A stretch of 64,000 bases of DNA from assembly GCA_016208495.1 (NCBI GenBank), contig JACQXX010000030.1:41114-105113 (forward strand), in the 5' to 3' direction. Source of the DNA: Acidobacteriota bacterium. Its GTDB lineage: Bacteria > Acidobacteriota > Blastocatellia > Chloracidobacteriales > Chloracidobacteriaceae. The notes under the pieces were generated by a model that worked only from the letters and a program-made list of their open reading frames with translations, had not been told where the DNA came from and ran no database searches. The translations under genes and the position numbers were made by a program. Each line of letters opens with the position of its first letter. Position 1 is the first letter of the stretch. This document shows positions 51,602 to 60,864 of this stretch, piece after piece.

Positions 51602-51690
51602 TTTGTAGTCAGTAGTCAGTAGTCAGTAGTCAGTAGTTCGCTAAGTTGATTGAATTGAATTGCTTGACTATTTTCTAGTACAGAGATTCT
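51602..51690. repeat. AGTCAGT array with flanking shared segment, copy 2
   Basis: Five AGTCAGT units, then AGTTCGCTAAG, TTGATTGAATT and TTGACTATTTTCTA, as at 42681-42770. It starts just after the toxin stop. ATACCAGTTTG at its left and CATTGGTAT at 51698 are roughly inverted. Confidence 0.8.
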
Positions 51691-51724
51691 ACTGTACATT
51701 GGTATGACCAGCCCACACGTTGAA

Positions 51725-51748
51725 AGGCAGGTCGCAACCGACCTGCCT
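51725..51748. terminator. Perfect 10-bp hairpin between convergent genes
   Basis: AGGCAGGTCG (51725-51734) pairs with CGACCTGCCT (51739-51748), loop CAAC. It lies between the Doc gene and the convergent FG-GAP/NHL gene. The T tract is missing, so termination is uncertain. Confidence 0.5.
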
Positions 51749-51796
51749 CAATTCAACCACCGCTTCTGCGGCGAAGACCTCAACCGATCAACGTTC

Positions 51797-51855
51797 GAAA
51801 ACCCCGAACCCCGAACCCTGAACCCCGAACCCTGAATCCCGAACCCCGAACCCTG
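51797..51855. repeat. Heptamer array, unit CCCCGAA/CCCTGAA
   Basis: About eight units in the opposite orientation to those at 16299 and 18527, ending at the stop of the minus-strand gene. Confidence 0.85.
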
Positions 51856-54800
51856 TCACCGTATTTTGCTCGGTCCGCGAAACCGCCCAACCGTTGTGCC
51901 GATACCATTTGGCAGGCCAACCAGCGACCAGGGACCACCTGACACCAGTCGTCCCTGAATGCGATGATTGAGCGTGTCACCAATCACCAAAAATTGAGCA
52001 CCGGCCTGGGGTCCGCTGGTAAACCGGCAGACGGTAACACCTTCGGGACGATTGACTTGCCCAAGTTGCGTCCCGGTGAGTGCCAGCGCGACACCGTTGG
52101 CCGGGTTGCCATTGGGGAATTTCAGAATGCGCGAATTGCCCGTGTCCGCAATGTAGAGATTCCCGAACGAATCAACCGCGATTCCCTGCGGATTTTGAAC
52201 GTGATTCAATCCAACGCCTTTGGCTGAAAGAATCGTGCCCGTGGTCGAGATGGTCACGAGGTTCGCGTTTGTGATTTTCAGAATTCGGCTGCTGGCTTCA
52301 TCCACGACATACAAGGTAAATTCAGTATCAATCGTCATCCCGCGCGGGCTGACAATCTGACCGCTTCCCTGCCCGTTACTGGAAATCACCACGCCCATTC
52401 CGGGAACGCCATTGTTAAATCGCAGCACTCGACCGTTTCCGGTATCTGAAACATACAAATTCCCAAGCGCATCCAGCGCGAGCCCTTCCGGTGCCCGGAC
52501 TTGATTTGGAGCACTCCCCACCGTGGCAAATTCAGCCCAGGTTGCGCCACCATCCGTTGACCATTGAATCCGGTTATTTCCGGTATCGGCGACATAGAGT
52601 TTCAGGCGGCTGGCACTCACGGCAATGGCTTCGGGGCTGCGAAATTGCCCGTTGCCGGAACCGACGACTCCACCGGTGACCACCGACCATTGCTGACCAT
52701 CAAACAATTGAATGCGATGATTGAGTGTATCGGGAACATAGACGACCGACCGTTCAACACAGTCAACAAAGGAAATCGTCACATTGTCGCTCACGGCGGT
52801 GCAGGGTCCGGCTGGATCTTCCGAAACCAGCGTCAGCGTCACGCTCCCGCTTTCCATCTCTGAGGAAGTCGGGAAATAGGTGGCATTGAGGGTGGTTGCA
52901 TTCGGGGAAAATGTCCCGGCCCCGCCAGTCCAGGTCGCCTGACTGACTCCATTGAGACTGCCGCTCAATTGGATGGATTCCGTCCCGGTACAAACCGACT
53001 GGTCTGGTCCAGCTTGAACTGATGGCGGTTGGACGATAGTCAGGACCACGTCAAGACTGGCTGGATCACAGGGACCGGCGGGGTCATCCGTGGTGAGTGT
53101 CAAGGTAACACTCCCCTGGGCAATCTCTTGTGGTGATGGGGTATACACGACGGTGAGTGTGTTTGCATTCGGGGAAAATGTTCCACTTCCGCCGCTCCAG
53201 GTGCCGGTTGAAGCACCGCCGCCGACTGAACCGACAAGCTGGACTGCCGGACTGGTGGCACACACTGGCTGAAGGCTCGCAATGTCAATCATCGCCGGCG
53301 TGGCAAAGACAATCGTCACCAGGTCAAATGGGTCAGTACAACTTGCGTTTGGGTTATCCGCTGTCAATGTCAGCGTAACACTTCCAGCCATAATTTCAGA
53401 CCAGGAAGGAACATAGGTGGCATTCACAGTTGAACGATTTGGAATGAACGTTCCACTCCCACCAGTCCAGGTGGCACTCGTGGCCGCACCACCGAAACTT
53501 CCATTCAATTGAACCGAAGGCGTTGCAGCACACACCGTCATGTCTGTTCCAGCATCAACCGTGGCTCCAGGGAGAACCGTCACCACAGCACTTCCGCTGG
53601 CCGTGATTGGACATCCGCTCGCATCCACGGCAGATTGAATCGTGTAGGTGGTATCGGTGGTCGGATTGACTGAAAAACTCAACGGGCTATTTGCGGTCAA
53701 AGTGCCGCCGCCGTTGTTGAGTGTGATGGTATACGGAGCAACCCCGCCCGTCACAGTCACTGAAACTGAACCTGATGAACCCGAACAAATGGTTGTACTT
53801 CCACTGAGTACCGCTGAAATGGATGGACAGAGACGAAACACATACGCAGCACCTTGATTGAAAACGCCGCTGATGTCACTCCGGAGTGAACCAACGAGAA
53901 CAGTGCTTCCGTCCTCACTGAGCCCGGTGTCATTTCCAAATAAATCACCTTGAGCCTGGTCAGCGGCCATCAGTTTTTGCTGTTCGACCCAGGTGCTTCC
54001 GATCAAATCAAAGACATAGGTGGCACCACGCGATAGATTTTCACCATTGGCACCAACCAGAAGCCGTGGACCTCGGAGCCACACACCGGTTCCGAATTTT
54101 GCTGAAGCCGTCGCATCGCTCGCCGTTATTTTTTGCCGTTCCGTCCAGGTGGTACCGCTTCGCTCAAAAATATAAGCTGATCCTTGATCAATTCCGCCTG
54201 ATTCATCATCCTGTGATGTGCCAACGGCAATCCGTTCACCATCAATGGCAACCGATGTCGCAAAAAAATCAACCGCCATGCCGTCGCTGGCAGTCAATTT
54301 CTGTTGCTGGCTCCAGGTGGTTCCGCTTCGGACATACACATACGCCGCCTCTTTGCGCGTGGCTGAAACAACAACCGTATTGCCACTAATTCCGATAGAA
54401 GCTCCCATCAGATCATTGTTATCTCCATCACTGGCAACGAGTTTGGCCTGTTCGGTCCAGGTCGTCCCGGAACGAACAAACACATAAGCCGAGCCCTGGT
54501 CTCCGGTTTCGGGTCCATTATCGCGCAGGGCCCCAATCGCCACCGTGTTGCCACTGATTGCGACCGATTGCCCAAACTGGTCGGCGGCTTCGCGGTCACT
54601 GGCAACCAGTTTGGCCTGCTCAGTCCAGGTTGTCCCGGAACGAACAAAAATGTAGGCCGACCCTTCACCAAAAGCTGGTTCATCATCAACCACGGCACCA
54701 ACAATCAGGGTATTGCCGTCAATCGCGACCGAAAATCCAAACCGGTCGCCTGCCAATCCATCACTGGCAATCAGCTTTTGCTGCAATGACCACGCAGAAC

Positions 54801-55203
54801 CACTCCGAACAAACACATAGGCGACGCCCTGATCCGCCTTGCCATCAACATCGGCAAATGAAGAGCCGACAACTGCGGTGTTTCCACTGATCGCCACCGT
54901 AGATCCGAATTCATCTCCCCCAGCACCATCCGGCGCAATCAATTTGGCTTCCTGACCAAACGTGGCATTTGCTTCCACGGTCAATCGGTTTGTATCAAAG
55001 GTCAGTTCGTCCTGGATTGCCTGTAGAAGTGATGGCTCTTCTGCATTTGTTGCAGGTATCGCCCGAATAACCTGAGTGGAATCTGGTTCCGTGAACTGTT
55101 TTTCGGCACTCACCGATTTGAATTGAAGCTGTGTGGTGACGCACACAGCGCTCACAATGAAAAAACCGACACTCACCAACCTGTTTACTCGTGACTTCCG
55201 CAT
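51856..55203 (-). CDS. Large secreted protein: FG-GAP-like, Ig/PKD-like and NHL repeats
   Basis: A 1,115-residue exported protein; the signal peptide is about residues 1-30 (RLVSVGFFIVSAVCVTTQLQF). The start ATG 55203 is preceded by GGAGGTTGCT. Residues about 85-440 are seven or so repeats of about 48 residues with the pattern DxFGxSVAIxGNTxVVGA...AYVFVRSGxxW, as in beta-propeller FG-GAP/integrin-like proteins. Next are four beta-sandwich repeats of about 85 residues (TVDAGTDMTVCAATPSVQLN, GTFSPNANTLTVVYTPS) of SprB or PKD-like type. The end is an NHL propeller with six repeats (LYVADTGNNRIQW, LYVSDTGNGRVLRF, LYIADTGNSRILKF). Probably a surface or adhesion protein. No C-terminal sorting domain was recognised. 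Confidence 0.88.
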   Translation of the reverse strand: MRKSRVNRLVSVGFFIVSAVCVTTQLQFKSVSAEKQFTEPDSTQVIRAIPATNAEEPSLLQAIQDELTFDTNRLTVEANATFGQEAKLIAPDGAGGDEFGSTVAISGNTAVVGSSFADVDGKADQGVAYVFVRSGSAWSLQQKLIASDGLAGDRFGFSVAIDGNTLIVGAVVDDEPAFGEGSAYIFVRSGTTWTEQAKLVASDREAADQFGQSVAISGNTVAIGALRDNGPETGDQGSAYVFVRSGTTWTEQAKLVASDGDNNDLMGASIGISGNTVVVSATRKEAAYVYVRSGTTWSQQQKLTASDGMAVDFFATSVAIDGERIAVGTSQDDESGGIDQGSAYIFERSGTTWTERQKITASDATASAKFGTGVWLRGPRLLVGANGENLSRGATYVFDLIGSTWVEQQKLMAADQAQGDLFGNDTGLSEDGSTVLVGSLRSDISGVFNQGAAYVFRLCPSISAVLSGSTTICSGSSGSVSVTVTGGVAPYTITLNNGGGTLTANSPLSFSVNPTTDTTYTIQSAVDASGCPITASGSAVVTVLPGATVDAGTDMTVCAATPSVQLNGSFGGAATSATWTGGSGTFIPNRSTVNATYVPSWSEIMAGSVTLTLTADNPNASCTDPFDLVTIVFATPAMIDIASLQPVCATSPAVQLVGSVGGGASTGTWSGGSGTFSPNANTLTVVYTPSPQEIAQGSVTLTLTTDDPAGPCDPASLDVVLTIVQPPSVQAGPDQSVCTGTESIQLSGSLNGVSQATWTGGAGTFSPNATTLNATYFPTSSEMESGSVTLTLVSEDPAGPCTAVSDNVTISFVDCVERSVVYVPDTLNHRIQLFDGQQWSVVTGGVVGSGNGQFRSPEAIAVSASRLKLYVADTGNNRIQWSTDGGATWAEFATVGSAPNQVRAPEGLALDALGNLYVSDTGNGRVLRFNNGVPGMGVVISSNGQGSGQIVSPRGMTIDTEFTLYVVDEASSRILKITNANLVTISTTGTILSAKGVGLNHVQNPQGIAVDSFGNLYIADTGNSRILKFPNGNPANGVALALTGTQLGQVNRPEGVTVCRFTSGPQAGAQFLVIGDTLNHRIQGRLVSGGPWSLVGLPNGIGTTVGRFRGPSKIR

Positions 55204-55326
55204 AGCAACCTCCATCGTGATCCGACAAGCTTTTTGACGAGGTTAAAGCTATGCGAAAACTGGGCTTATTCAATTCTTTTGCGACAGACGACACACAGAC
55301 GCGACGAACAGCACAAACACAAGAGC

Positions 55327-55463
55327 GAGTAGCGAGTAGCAAGTAGCGAGTAGTCAATCCATTGCGCCTTGGGCTTATTTTTGAACCAGGTCACCCTGGC
55401 AAAACTTCTTATTTTTGTTAGCTGAGTGCAACTTTTTCTGACTACTCGCTACTCGCTACTCGC
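55327..55463. repeat. Inverted GAGTAGC heptamer arrays
   Basis: Four GAGTAGC-type units (55327-55350) face four GCTACTC units (55441-55463) with 87 bp between. A different unit from the other arrays, but the same paired layout, in the spacer between two minus-strand genes. Confidence 0.85.
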
Positions 55464-55482
55464 TTTTGTGCACTACTCACTC

Positions 55483-57282
55483 TTACCGCAGCCCATATTC
55501 GGCAATCGCCTGAATCGCCGGCAGGTTATCAACTGCTTTCTGGCGGCCCCACAGTCGGACAAAGCCCGTGCCTTCGGGTCCGCCGTAGTTCTTGACCCAG
55601 GCCATTGGGCGGCCAAATTCATCGGTGCCGAGAACCGTAGTGACTTCCTTTGGATCAATCGGCCACGAACCAACCCAGGAATCAGGCATGCCCCATTTTT
55701 TCCCTTCGGGTGTGGCTCTCATGGCGTAAAACCCGGAATCGGCATCCTTGTCATTGAATCCAAGCACTTTCGCCGTTCGCTCAGGGTTAAAGTTATAGAG
55801 TAAACCGGTGTTTTCATCTTTGATCACTGCCAGCGGAGGCTCTCCGAGCCAGACAATTTTCCCGCCAGCATTCAGATACTGACGCAGCAACGCTTTCTCG
55901 GAAATTTCTGACGCCAGAAAACCTGGAACACAATCCATCGCAAAGACAATCACGCTCGGGGTTTTGTCTTTGATTCGCCGATTCATAAACCGATACAAAC
56001 CGACAGAATCAATTTGCGTGTACCCGGCCTTCACGAAATGGTCACGCACCGGGACGTGATGTTCAAACCAGTGATAGACGACTTTTTCATCCCAGTACAC
56101 GGCTTTCCACACGGCTGGCTGGAATGTGTCCGCTGGTTCACCAGACAGGGCATAGAGTCCTCCGTCGTCACACCCGACATAAACCACACTGTCGGCGACA
56201 ACTGGCGAAGAAAAAATTGGGTCAGTCGCCGTGAACTTCCATTTCTCTTTCCCTGTGGCCGCATCCAGCGCCAGGAAGACACCGTCCATCTGGGAAAAAT
56301 ACACTACATCTTCGGCCAGTGCCGGCGAAGCCAGAACATTTGAAGTCGTCGCCACATGCCATTTTTCCACGCCGGTTTTGAGGTCAACCGCCTGGACGAA
56401 TTTTCCGTCCGAACTGCCAGCATAGACAATTCCATTGTGGATGACTGGTGTGGTAATCACCCACGAATTCTCGTGCATCACTTTCCACAGCTCTTTTCCG
56501 GTTTTCGCGTCGAGTGCATACAAATGATAGTCACGACTGCCAAAACACACGATGTTATCCACAATTGCGGGTGAACCCTGGATCTCGCCCTTCGGAAAAT
56601 ACTGGTTGCCAACGGTTTTGAATTCCCAGCGAACCTGCCCGGTTTCGGCATCCAGTGCCGAAAGTTTTCCGTCGAATCCGCCAATGTAGAGCAGTCCACC
56701 CGCCACCGCCGGTGTCGAACGGATCACTTCGCCCGTCTGAAACCGCCACTTTTGTTTCCCGGAGGTCTTTTCAACCGCGTAGAGATACCCATCGCCGCTG
56801 CCGAAATACACCAGCGTATTTGTAACAATCGGAGATGACAAAATGTAATCCCAGCCGCCGAGGTACGGATGATTGGCCGTTTCAAGCTTCCATTTCAGCT
56901 TGCCGTCTGCTCGACTCAGATCATAGAGCGTGCCTTTTGAATCGGTGACGTAGACATCCGTTGTAGTACAGGCTGGGGCCGAATGAACCGCGCCATCTGC
57001 CTGAAACTTCCAGACCTGACGACCGGTTTGTGACTGGACGGCATAACAAAACTGGTCGCTGCTGCCGAAATACACAACGCCGTCAAACAGCGTCGGAGAT
57101 GACCGCACTGGACCATTTGTAACGAATTTCCATTTAATGCCCGTGAACTGAGCCGCAGCTTTGGTGGAGTAAACTCCCGTGTGGTTAAGATTTGCCTGAA
57201 ACATGGACGTCTCAGCCGCCTGAACCGACTGAAATATCGCCAGCAGGCACAGCATGGCCAAACCAGGTACATATCGAAGCAT
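55483..57282 (-). CDS. Exported PQQ-like beta-propeller repeat protein
   Basis: A 599-residue secreted or periplasmic protein; signal peptide MLRYVPGLAMLCLLAIFQSVQAA. Residues about 30-390 are seven to eight propeller blades with the PQQ-repeat pattern (VVYFGSSDQFCYAVQSQTGRQVWKF, LLYIGGFDGKLSALDAETGQVRWEF, VVYVGCDDGGLYALSG). The last 200 residues form another domain (KAGYTQIDSVGLYRFMNRRI, GGKIVWLGEPPLAVIKDE) that looks like a flavodoxin- or glutamine-amidotransferase-like fold with no catalytic triad. No PQQ-binding catalytic residues of quinoproteins were seen, so it is likely a binding or assembly protein like BamB, not a dehydrogenase. Confidence 0.85.
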   Translation of the reverse strand: MLRYVPGLAMLCLLAIFQSVQAAETSMFQANLNHTGVYSTKAAAQFTGIKWKFVTNGPVRSSPTLFDGVVYFGSSDQFCYAVQSQTGRQVWKFQADGAVHSAPACTTTDVYVTDSKGTLYDLSRADGKLKWKLETANHPYLGGWDYILSSPIVTNTLVYFGSGDGYLYAVEKTSGKQKWRFQTGEVIRSTPAVAGGLLYIGGFDGKLSALDAETGQVRWEFKTVGNQYFPKGEIQGSPAIVDNIVCFGSRDYHLYALDAKTGKELWKVMHENSWVITTPVIHNGIVYAGSSDGKFVQAVDLKTGVEKWHVATTSNVLASPALAEDVVYFSQMDGVFLALDAATGKEKWKFTATDPIFSSPVVADSVVYVGCDDGGLYALSGEPADTFQPAVWKAVYWDEKVVYHWFEHHVPVRDHFVKAGYTQIDSVGLYRFMNRRIKDKTPSVIVFAMDCVPGFLASEISEKALLRQYLNAGGKIVWLGEPPLAVIKDENTGLLYNFNPERTAKVLGFNDKDADSGFYAMRATPEGKKWGMPDSWVGSWPIDPKEVTTVLGTDEFGRPMAWVKNYGGPEGTGFVRLWGRQKAVDNLPAIQAIAEYGLR

Positions 57283-57408
57283 AGTGTGTGATTGATTTTT
57301 GGTGAAAACTCAAAGGTGGGCCTGGAATTGTCGGCAAAAACGGCAAAAAGCTAACTGAAGTTCACCGAATAGCTTCAAAATCTGATTTTTTGAAGTTCAA
57401 GCCAGGTA

Positions 57409-58161
57409 TCAAAACTGCCGGGCAAGCATCTTCAGCGTACAGACTCCTGGCAGATCAATTTCTTTTCGTGAGTGATTCGAAATATCAACCACCTGTCCGG
57501 CCAGTGGACCAGTGAATTTGGGCGCAATCTTTCGGAGACGTTCGATAATTGCAGCTTCCGGCACCGGCTCTGGAAATACGATTTCGCCGCCTCCCAACCA
57601 CTGGCCCATTGAATCAAAATACAGTATGTCACGATCAACCCAGGAAGAACCACCAAGTGCAGCAGTCAATTGCAATACAAGTTCTTCAACTATCAGATTT
57701 TGCTTATGTTTTTCAGCCATAAACCGCACATCGAAAACGATCCTTCGAATGCAGTGCAGGTAATTTGGATTTGCAGTTTGTAAAAAGGTCTCATACCTGG
57801 TTTCGGCCAATTCCAATGCATCCGTAACCTGTTTGGATTCAGCAGGAAAACCTAAAATATCAAGATGGACTGGAAACGTCTGGAATTTGAAATGAAAGTT
57901 ACTCAAGGTCACGTTCACAGAATGGAATCTGATGATCCAGGAGTCGGGTTTTGCTTTAAACGCAGCACCATTGATTCTTCCATCATAGAGCAGGCTTGGA
58001 ATAACTTCATATTCCGCCTTGAGCGGCATACGGAGTTCAGCCAGAACAAAGTTGGTAAAGGCAATCTGTTGAGCCCGTTCAATGGCACGACGATTCCAAA
58101 GCGATTTGAGGCGGTCACCGAAAGCCATGCGTGAAAAATCTCCAGACCAATTGAGGTACAT
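57409..58161 (-). CDS. Hypothetical protein, third gene of subtilase unit
   Basis: A cytosolic protein of 250 residues if started at ATG 58161 (MYLNWSGDFSRM). The frame is open to TTG 58206, just after the previous stop, and ATG 58128 (MAFGDRLKSLW), with GGAG upstream, is another option. The sequence has mixed alpha/beta blocks (FKAKPDSWIIRFHSVNVTLS, LALETRYETFLQ-like helix, GEIVFPEPVPEAAIIERLRKIAPKF). I do not recognise the family. Same direction and close spacing to the I9-like gene and subtilase gene suggest one operon. Confidence 0.6.
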   Translation of the reverse strand: MYLNWSGDFSRMAFGDRLKSLWNRRAIERAQQIAFTNFVLAELRMPLKAEYEVIPSLLYDGRINGAAFKAKPDSWIIRFHSVNVTLSNFHFKFQTFPVHLDILGFPAESKQVTDALELAETRYETFLQTANPNYLHCIRRIVFDVRFMAEKHKQNLIVEELVLQLTAALGGSSWVDRDILYFDSMGQWLGGGEIVFPEPVPEAAIIERLRKIAPKFTGPLAGQVVDISNHSRKEIDLPGVCTLKMLARQF

Positions 58162-58206
58162 TTCCTGGCTGGAGGGAGTTTTACATTTCCGGTGCAATGC
58201 AGGCAA

Positions 58207-58476
58207 TCAGGCGTTTTCACTCGGTGGCAACAACTCGCATTCCCGGGCTGGCTCAACGTGGGCGATGCCTTTCACCTGGCTGAGTGCCGAAAAATCTTTC
58301 ATCTCAACCGAACCGGCAATGGTGCCAATACTTTCCATCACTCGTTCGACCGTGAGTCCAGCAGATTGCAAATCCTCGACAACCTGAGCCAGCAACTCAC
58401 GGTGTTCGTCATTGATCACAATCACCACATCTATCTGGTCACAGGAATTTGACATCTCAATCACGTCCTCTTTCAT
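58207..58476 (-). CDS. Separately encoded I9-like inhibitor/propeptide domain
   Basis: An 89-residue protein from ATG 58476, which overlaps the subtilase stop as ATGA; ATG 58455 is also possible. The core (IDVVIVINDEHRELLAQVVE, DLQSAGLTVERVMESIGTIA, LSQVKGIAHVEPAREC) has the beta-alpha-beta-beta-alpha-beta pattern and the ending I-A-H-V-E-P of the subtilisin propeptide/inhibitor I9 fold. In classic subtilases this domain is N-terminal and is cut off; here it is a separate protein encoded after the enzyme. It may inhibit or chaperone the protease in trans. The assignment rests on pattern by eye. Confidence 0.68.
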   Translation of the reverse strand: MKEDVIEMSNSCDQIDVVIVINDEHRELLAQVVEDLQSAGLTVERVMESIGTIAGSVEMKDFSALSQVKGIAHVEPARECELLPPSENA

Positions 58477-59714
58477 GGAGCCTGCACCAGTCCACTCCCA
58501 ACATCTTTTGATAACAGTGGAAGTCGCTGAGCCGTTTGCATTAACCGCGCCCACAACCCCAACCCAACAATATTCGGATTGGCTTCGAGATGGAGAGCGG
58601 CAATTCCGGCGACGTGCGGTGTGGCCATACTGGTGCCGTTGCGAGACAGGTACCGATCTGGTTCTAACCAGCTTGAATGAATGGACACTCCGGGCGCGGC
58701 AATATCAACCTGTCCTCCATCTGGATTCAACTCCTGATTTGAATTGAGGGCAACCCGTAACTGTGGGTCCACTGAAGCAACCGCCATAATTGAAGGACAA
58801 TTGGCCGGATGGGTCACCGGATTGAAAATATCAGATGACCGACGACTGTCATTTCCAGCCGCAGCAATCAGCAGCGTGCCAGCTTGCAGGGCACGACTCG
58901 CCGCCGTTTCAAATATTGGTGAAAAAGACGCTTCTTTTTTGATGAGTGTCCCAACCGACATTGAGACAATCTGGCATCGGTTTTCAATCGCCCAGTTGAT
59001 GCCAGCCAGCAACCAGCAGTCTGTCCCCTTGCCGGCATCATCAATGATCTTGCCAATGTAGATTTCGGCATTGTGGGCAATCCCATACCGTGGATGCCGG
59101 CCTGGATGCAACGGGCCACAGGCTGTTCCAGTGCAATGTGTTCCATGCCCAATCCGGTCCTGAACCGTCTGACCTGGAACAAATGAATGGGCGTTTCCCG
59201 CGATGTTTCGATTCGTAAAGTCAGGATGAGTCATATCAAAACCACTGTCCAGAATCGCAACTCTGACCTGTTGACCGCTTTTCGTGGACTGAACGGCCCG
59301 GGTAACCCGGAGCCCCCAGGTTTCTGGCGCCAGCACTTCAGATCTGGTCAATGTGTCTGGGTCAAATTGCATCTCAATGGGATTGATCAATGAAATAGTT
59401 CGTTCCAACTCTGGGCGAAACTCTAGGAAGTCCAGCGGTTGGACAGTGCTCAACCACTGGAGTTGATCTGGATCCACAGAAACCAACGCCACTCCAAGGT
59501 TGTGATAGACCAGAGCCTCAGCATCACCGAGTTCCTCCACCCGAAGCGCAGCCGACTCAAAATCATCGGTGCGCGCCACCTTCAACCCGGCATTTGTCGC
59601 GAGAAACCGGGTTCCGGTGGCCTGCAAATCGAGAGGAAATACCAGGAAGTATCGTCCGGTGACTGGTAAATCACCAAAAACTTCAGCGTCACTCATCAGG
59701 CTGTGTTTTTGCAT
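58473..59714 (-). CDS. Subtilisin-like serine protease (S8)
   Basis: A 413-residue protease with the full triad: Asp156 in VAILDSGFDMTHPDF, His193 in GHGTHCTGTACG, Ser362 in RNGTSMATPHVAG; the oxyanion Asn is Asn288 in AAAGNDS. No signal peptide is visible, so it may be cytosolic or exported by a non-Sec route. Residues 1-125 form an extra N-terminal domain (TGRYFLVFPLDLQATGTRFL, EALVYHNLGVALVSVDPDQL) that may replace the normal propeptide. The gene is coupled by ATGA to a small I9-like gene. The alternative start at ATG 59696 would remove six residues. Confidence 0.92.
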   Translation of the reverse strand: MQKHSLMSDAEVFGDLPVTGRYFLVFPLDLQATGTRFLATNAGLKVARTDDFESAALRVEELGDAEALVYHNLGVALVSVDPDQLQWLSTVQPLDFLEFRPELERTISLINPIEMQFDPDTLTRSEVLAPETWGLRVTRAVQSTKSGQQVRVAILDSGFDMTHPDFTNRNIAGNAHSFVPGQTVQDRIGHGTHCTGTACGPLHPGRHPRYGIAHNAEIYIGKIIDDAGKGTDCWLLAGINWAIENRCQIVSMSVGTLIKKEASFSPIFETAASRALQAGTLLIAAAGNDSRRSSDIFNPVTHPANCPSIMAVASVDPQLRVALNSNQELNPDGGQVDIAAPGVSIHSSWLEPDRYLSRNGTSMATPHVAGIAALHLEANPNIVGLGLWARLMQTAQRLPLLSKDVGSGLVQAP

Positions 59715-60291
59715 TGGGGTATGACCTCATTGGAAACACTGAGGTCAACCAGCAAATCCTGGCATTCATAGATTTTCACCAAATGAATGCAAGCGTTAGC
59801 AACCTCAGGTGATTGTAACAATCAACTCTTGTAAAATCACAGAGTTGTCAGAATGATTATCGGATCAATATATATGCTGAAGCTGTCCAGGCATTGCCTG
59901 CTCGCGTTCAGTACCACCTCCTAACTGGAGAAATCTTCTTTTTGGCTTCACTTCCGAGCCTTAACTGGATATGCTAGTGCCTATCCAAAATACCTTTATT
60001 TCATTCTCTCCGTTTGAAACTCCTGGGGCATAACCACACAAGAAATTGATGAAAACCAGCCCTTGTGTTGAGAAAATTGTCACGACCTTTTTAAGAAAAT
60101 TTGGAAATACTACTCGAAGTCGTCTTGTTTACGGTATTGCATGAAGGCAACCCTTAACGGCACATCCTGGAAATGAAGATTATGCTGTAAAGGTCCCCCT
60201 CTACTCTTCTAAAGCGAAGAAGTGGACTGATCTGGGGCCATTATCCAAAAAAAAATTTCGGAAGGAACTTCAGACAAGGAGAGACCAGAAA
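59715..60291. other. Divergent regulatory region before the ECF sigma gene
   Basis: This 577-bp, AT-rich spacer has no supported gene and no heptamer array. It must hold the promoters of the subtilase unit and of the sigma-factor/kinase operon. I found no confident hexamer pair. The sigma gene has AAGGAGAGACCAGAAA upstream of its ATG. Confidence 0.5.
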
Positions 60292-60864
60292 ATGACAGCC
60301 GCATCGCCGACACATCTCACGGAACTTTTGGTGGATTGGGGAAATGGGAATCAGCAGGCCCTCAATCAACTTATGGTCCTGGTTTATGATGAACTTCATC
60401 GTCTGGCACACAGCTACTTGCGTCAGGAACGCCCTGACCACACCTTGCAAACCACAGCGCTGATCAATGAAGCCTACGTGCGGCTCGTCGGCTGGGAAAA
60501 AGTCAATTTGAAAAATCGGGCTCATTTCCTGGTTCTCGCCTCCCAGGTCATGCGTCACATCCTGGTTGACTATGCGCGGATCCAGTCGGCCAATAAACGA
60601 TTTCGAAAGGATATGAAACTCTCACTGGAAGAAGCCGCCTTTGTGGCCGTGGATTGGGCACCGGAATTTATTGCGCTCGATGATGCGCTCACCCACCTCG
60701 CCAAACTTTCCCCACAACAAGGCCAGATTGTTGAATTGCGCTTTTTTGGCGGTCTCACGATTGAAGAAATCGCCGAAGCCATCAACATTTCACCGCGAAC
60801 CGTCAAACGGGAGTGGAGCATGGCCCGAGCCTGGCTGTTGAATGAATTGAGCCATGACGCCTGA
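60292..60864 (+). CDS. ECF-type RNA polymerase sigma factor
   Basis: A 190-residue alternative sigma factor. Region 2 is seen in LVYDELHRLAHSYLRQERPDHTLQTTALINEAYVRL and AHFLVLASQVMRHILVDYAR, region 4 in LSPQQGQIVELRFFGGLTIEEIAEAINISPRTVKREW. This form, with DHTLQTTALINEAY, is the group typical of Acidobacteria and Planctomycetes that lies next to Ser/Thr kinases. The gene overlaps the kinase gene by 11 bp, so they are one unit, and the kinase may control the factor in place of an anti-sigma factor. Confidence 0.95.
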   Translation: MTAASPTHLTELLVDWGNGNQQALNQLMVLVYDELHRLAHSYLRQERPDHTLQTTALINEAYVRLVGWEKVNLKNRAHFLVLASQVMRHILVDYARIQSANKRFRKDMKLSLEEAAFVAVDWAPEFIALDDALTHLAKLSPQQGQIVELRFFGGLTIEEIAEAINISPRTVKREWSMARAWLLNELSHDA

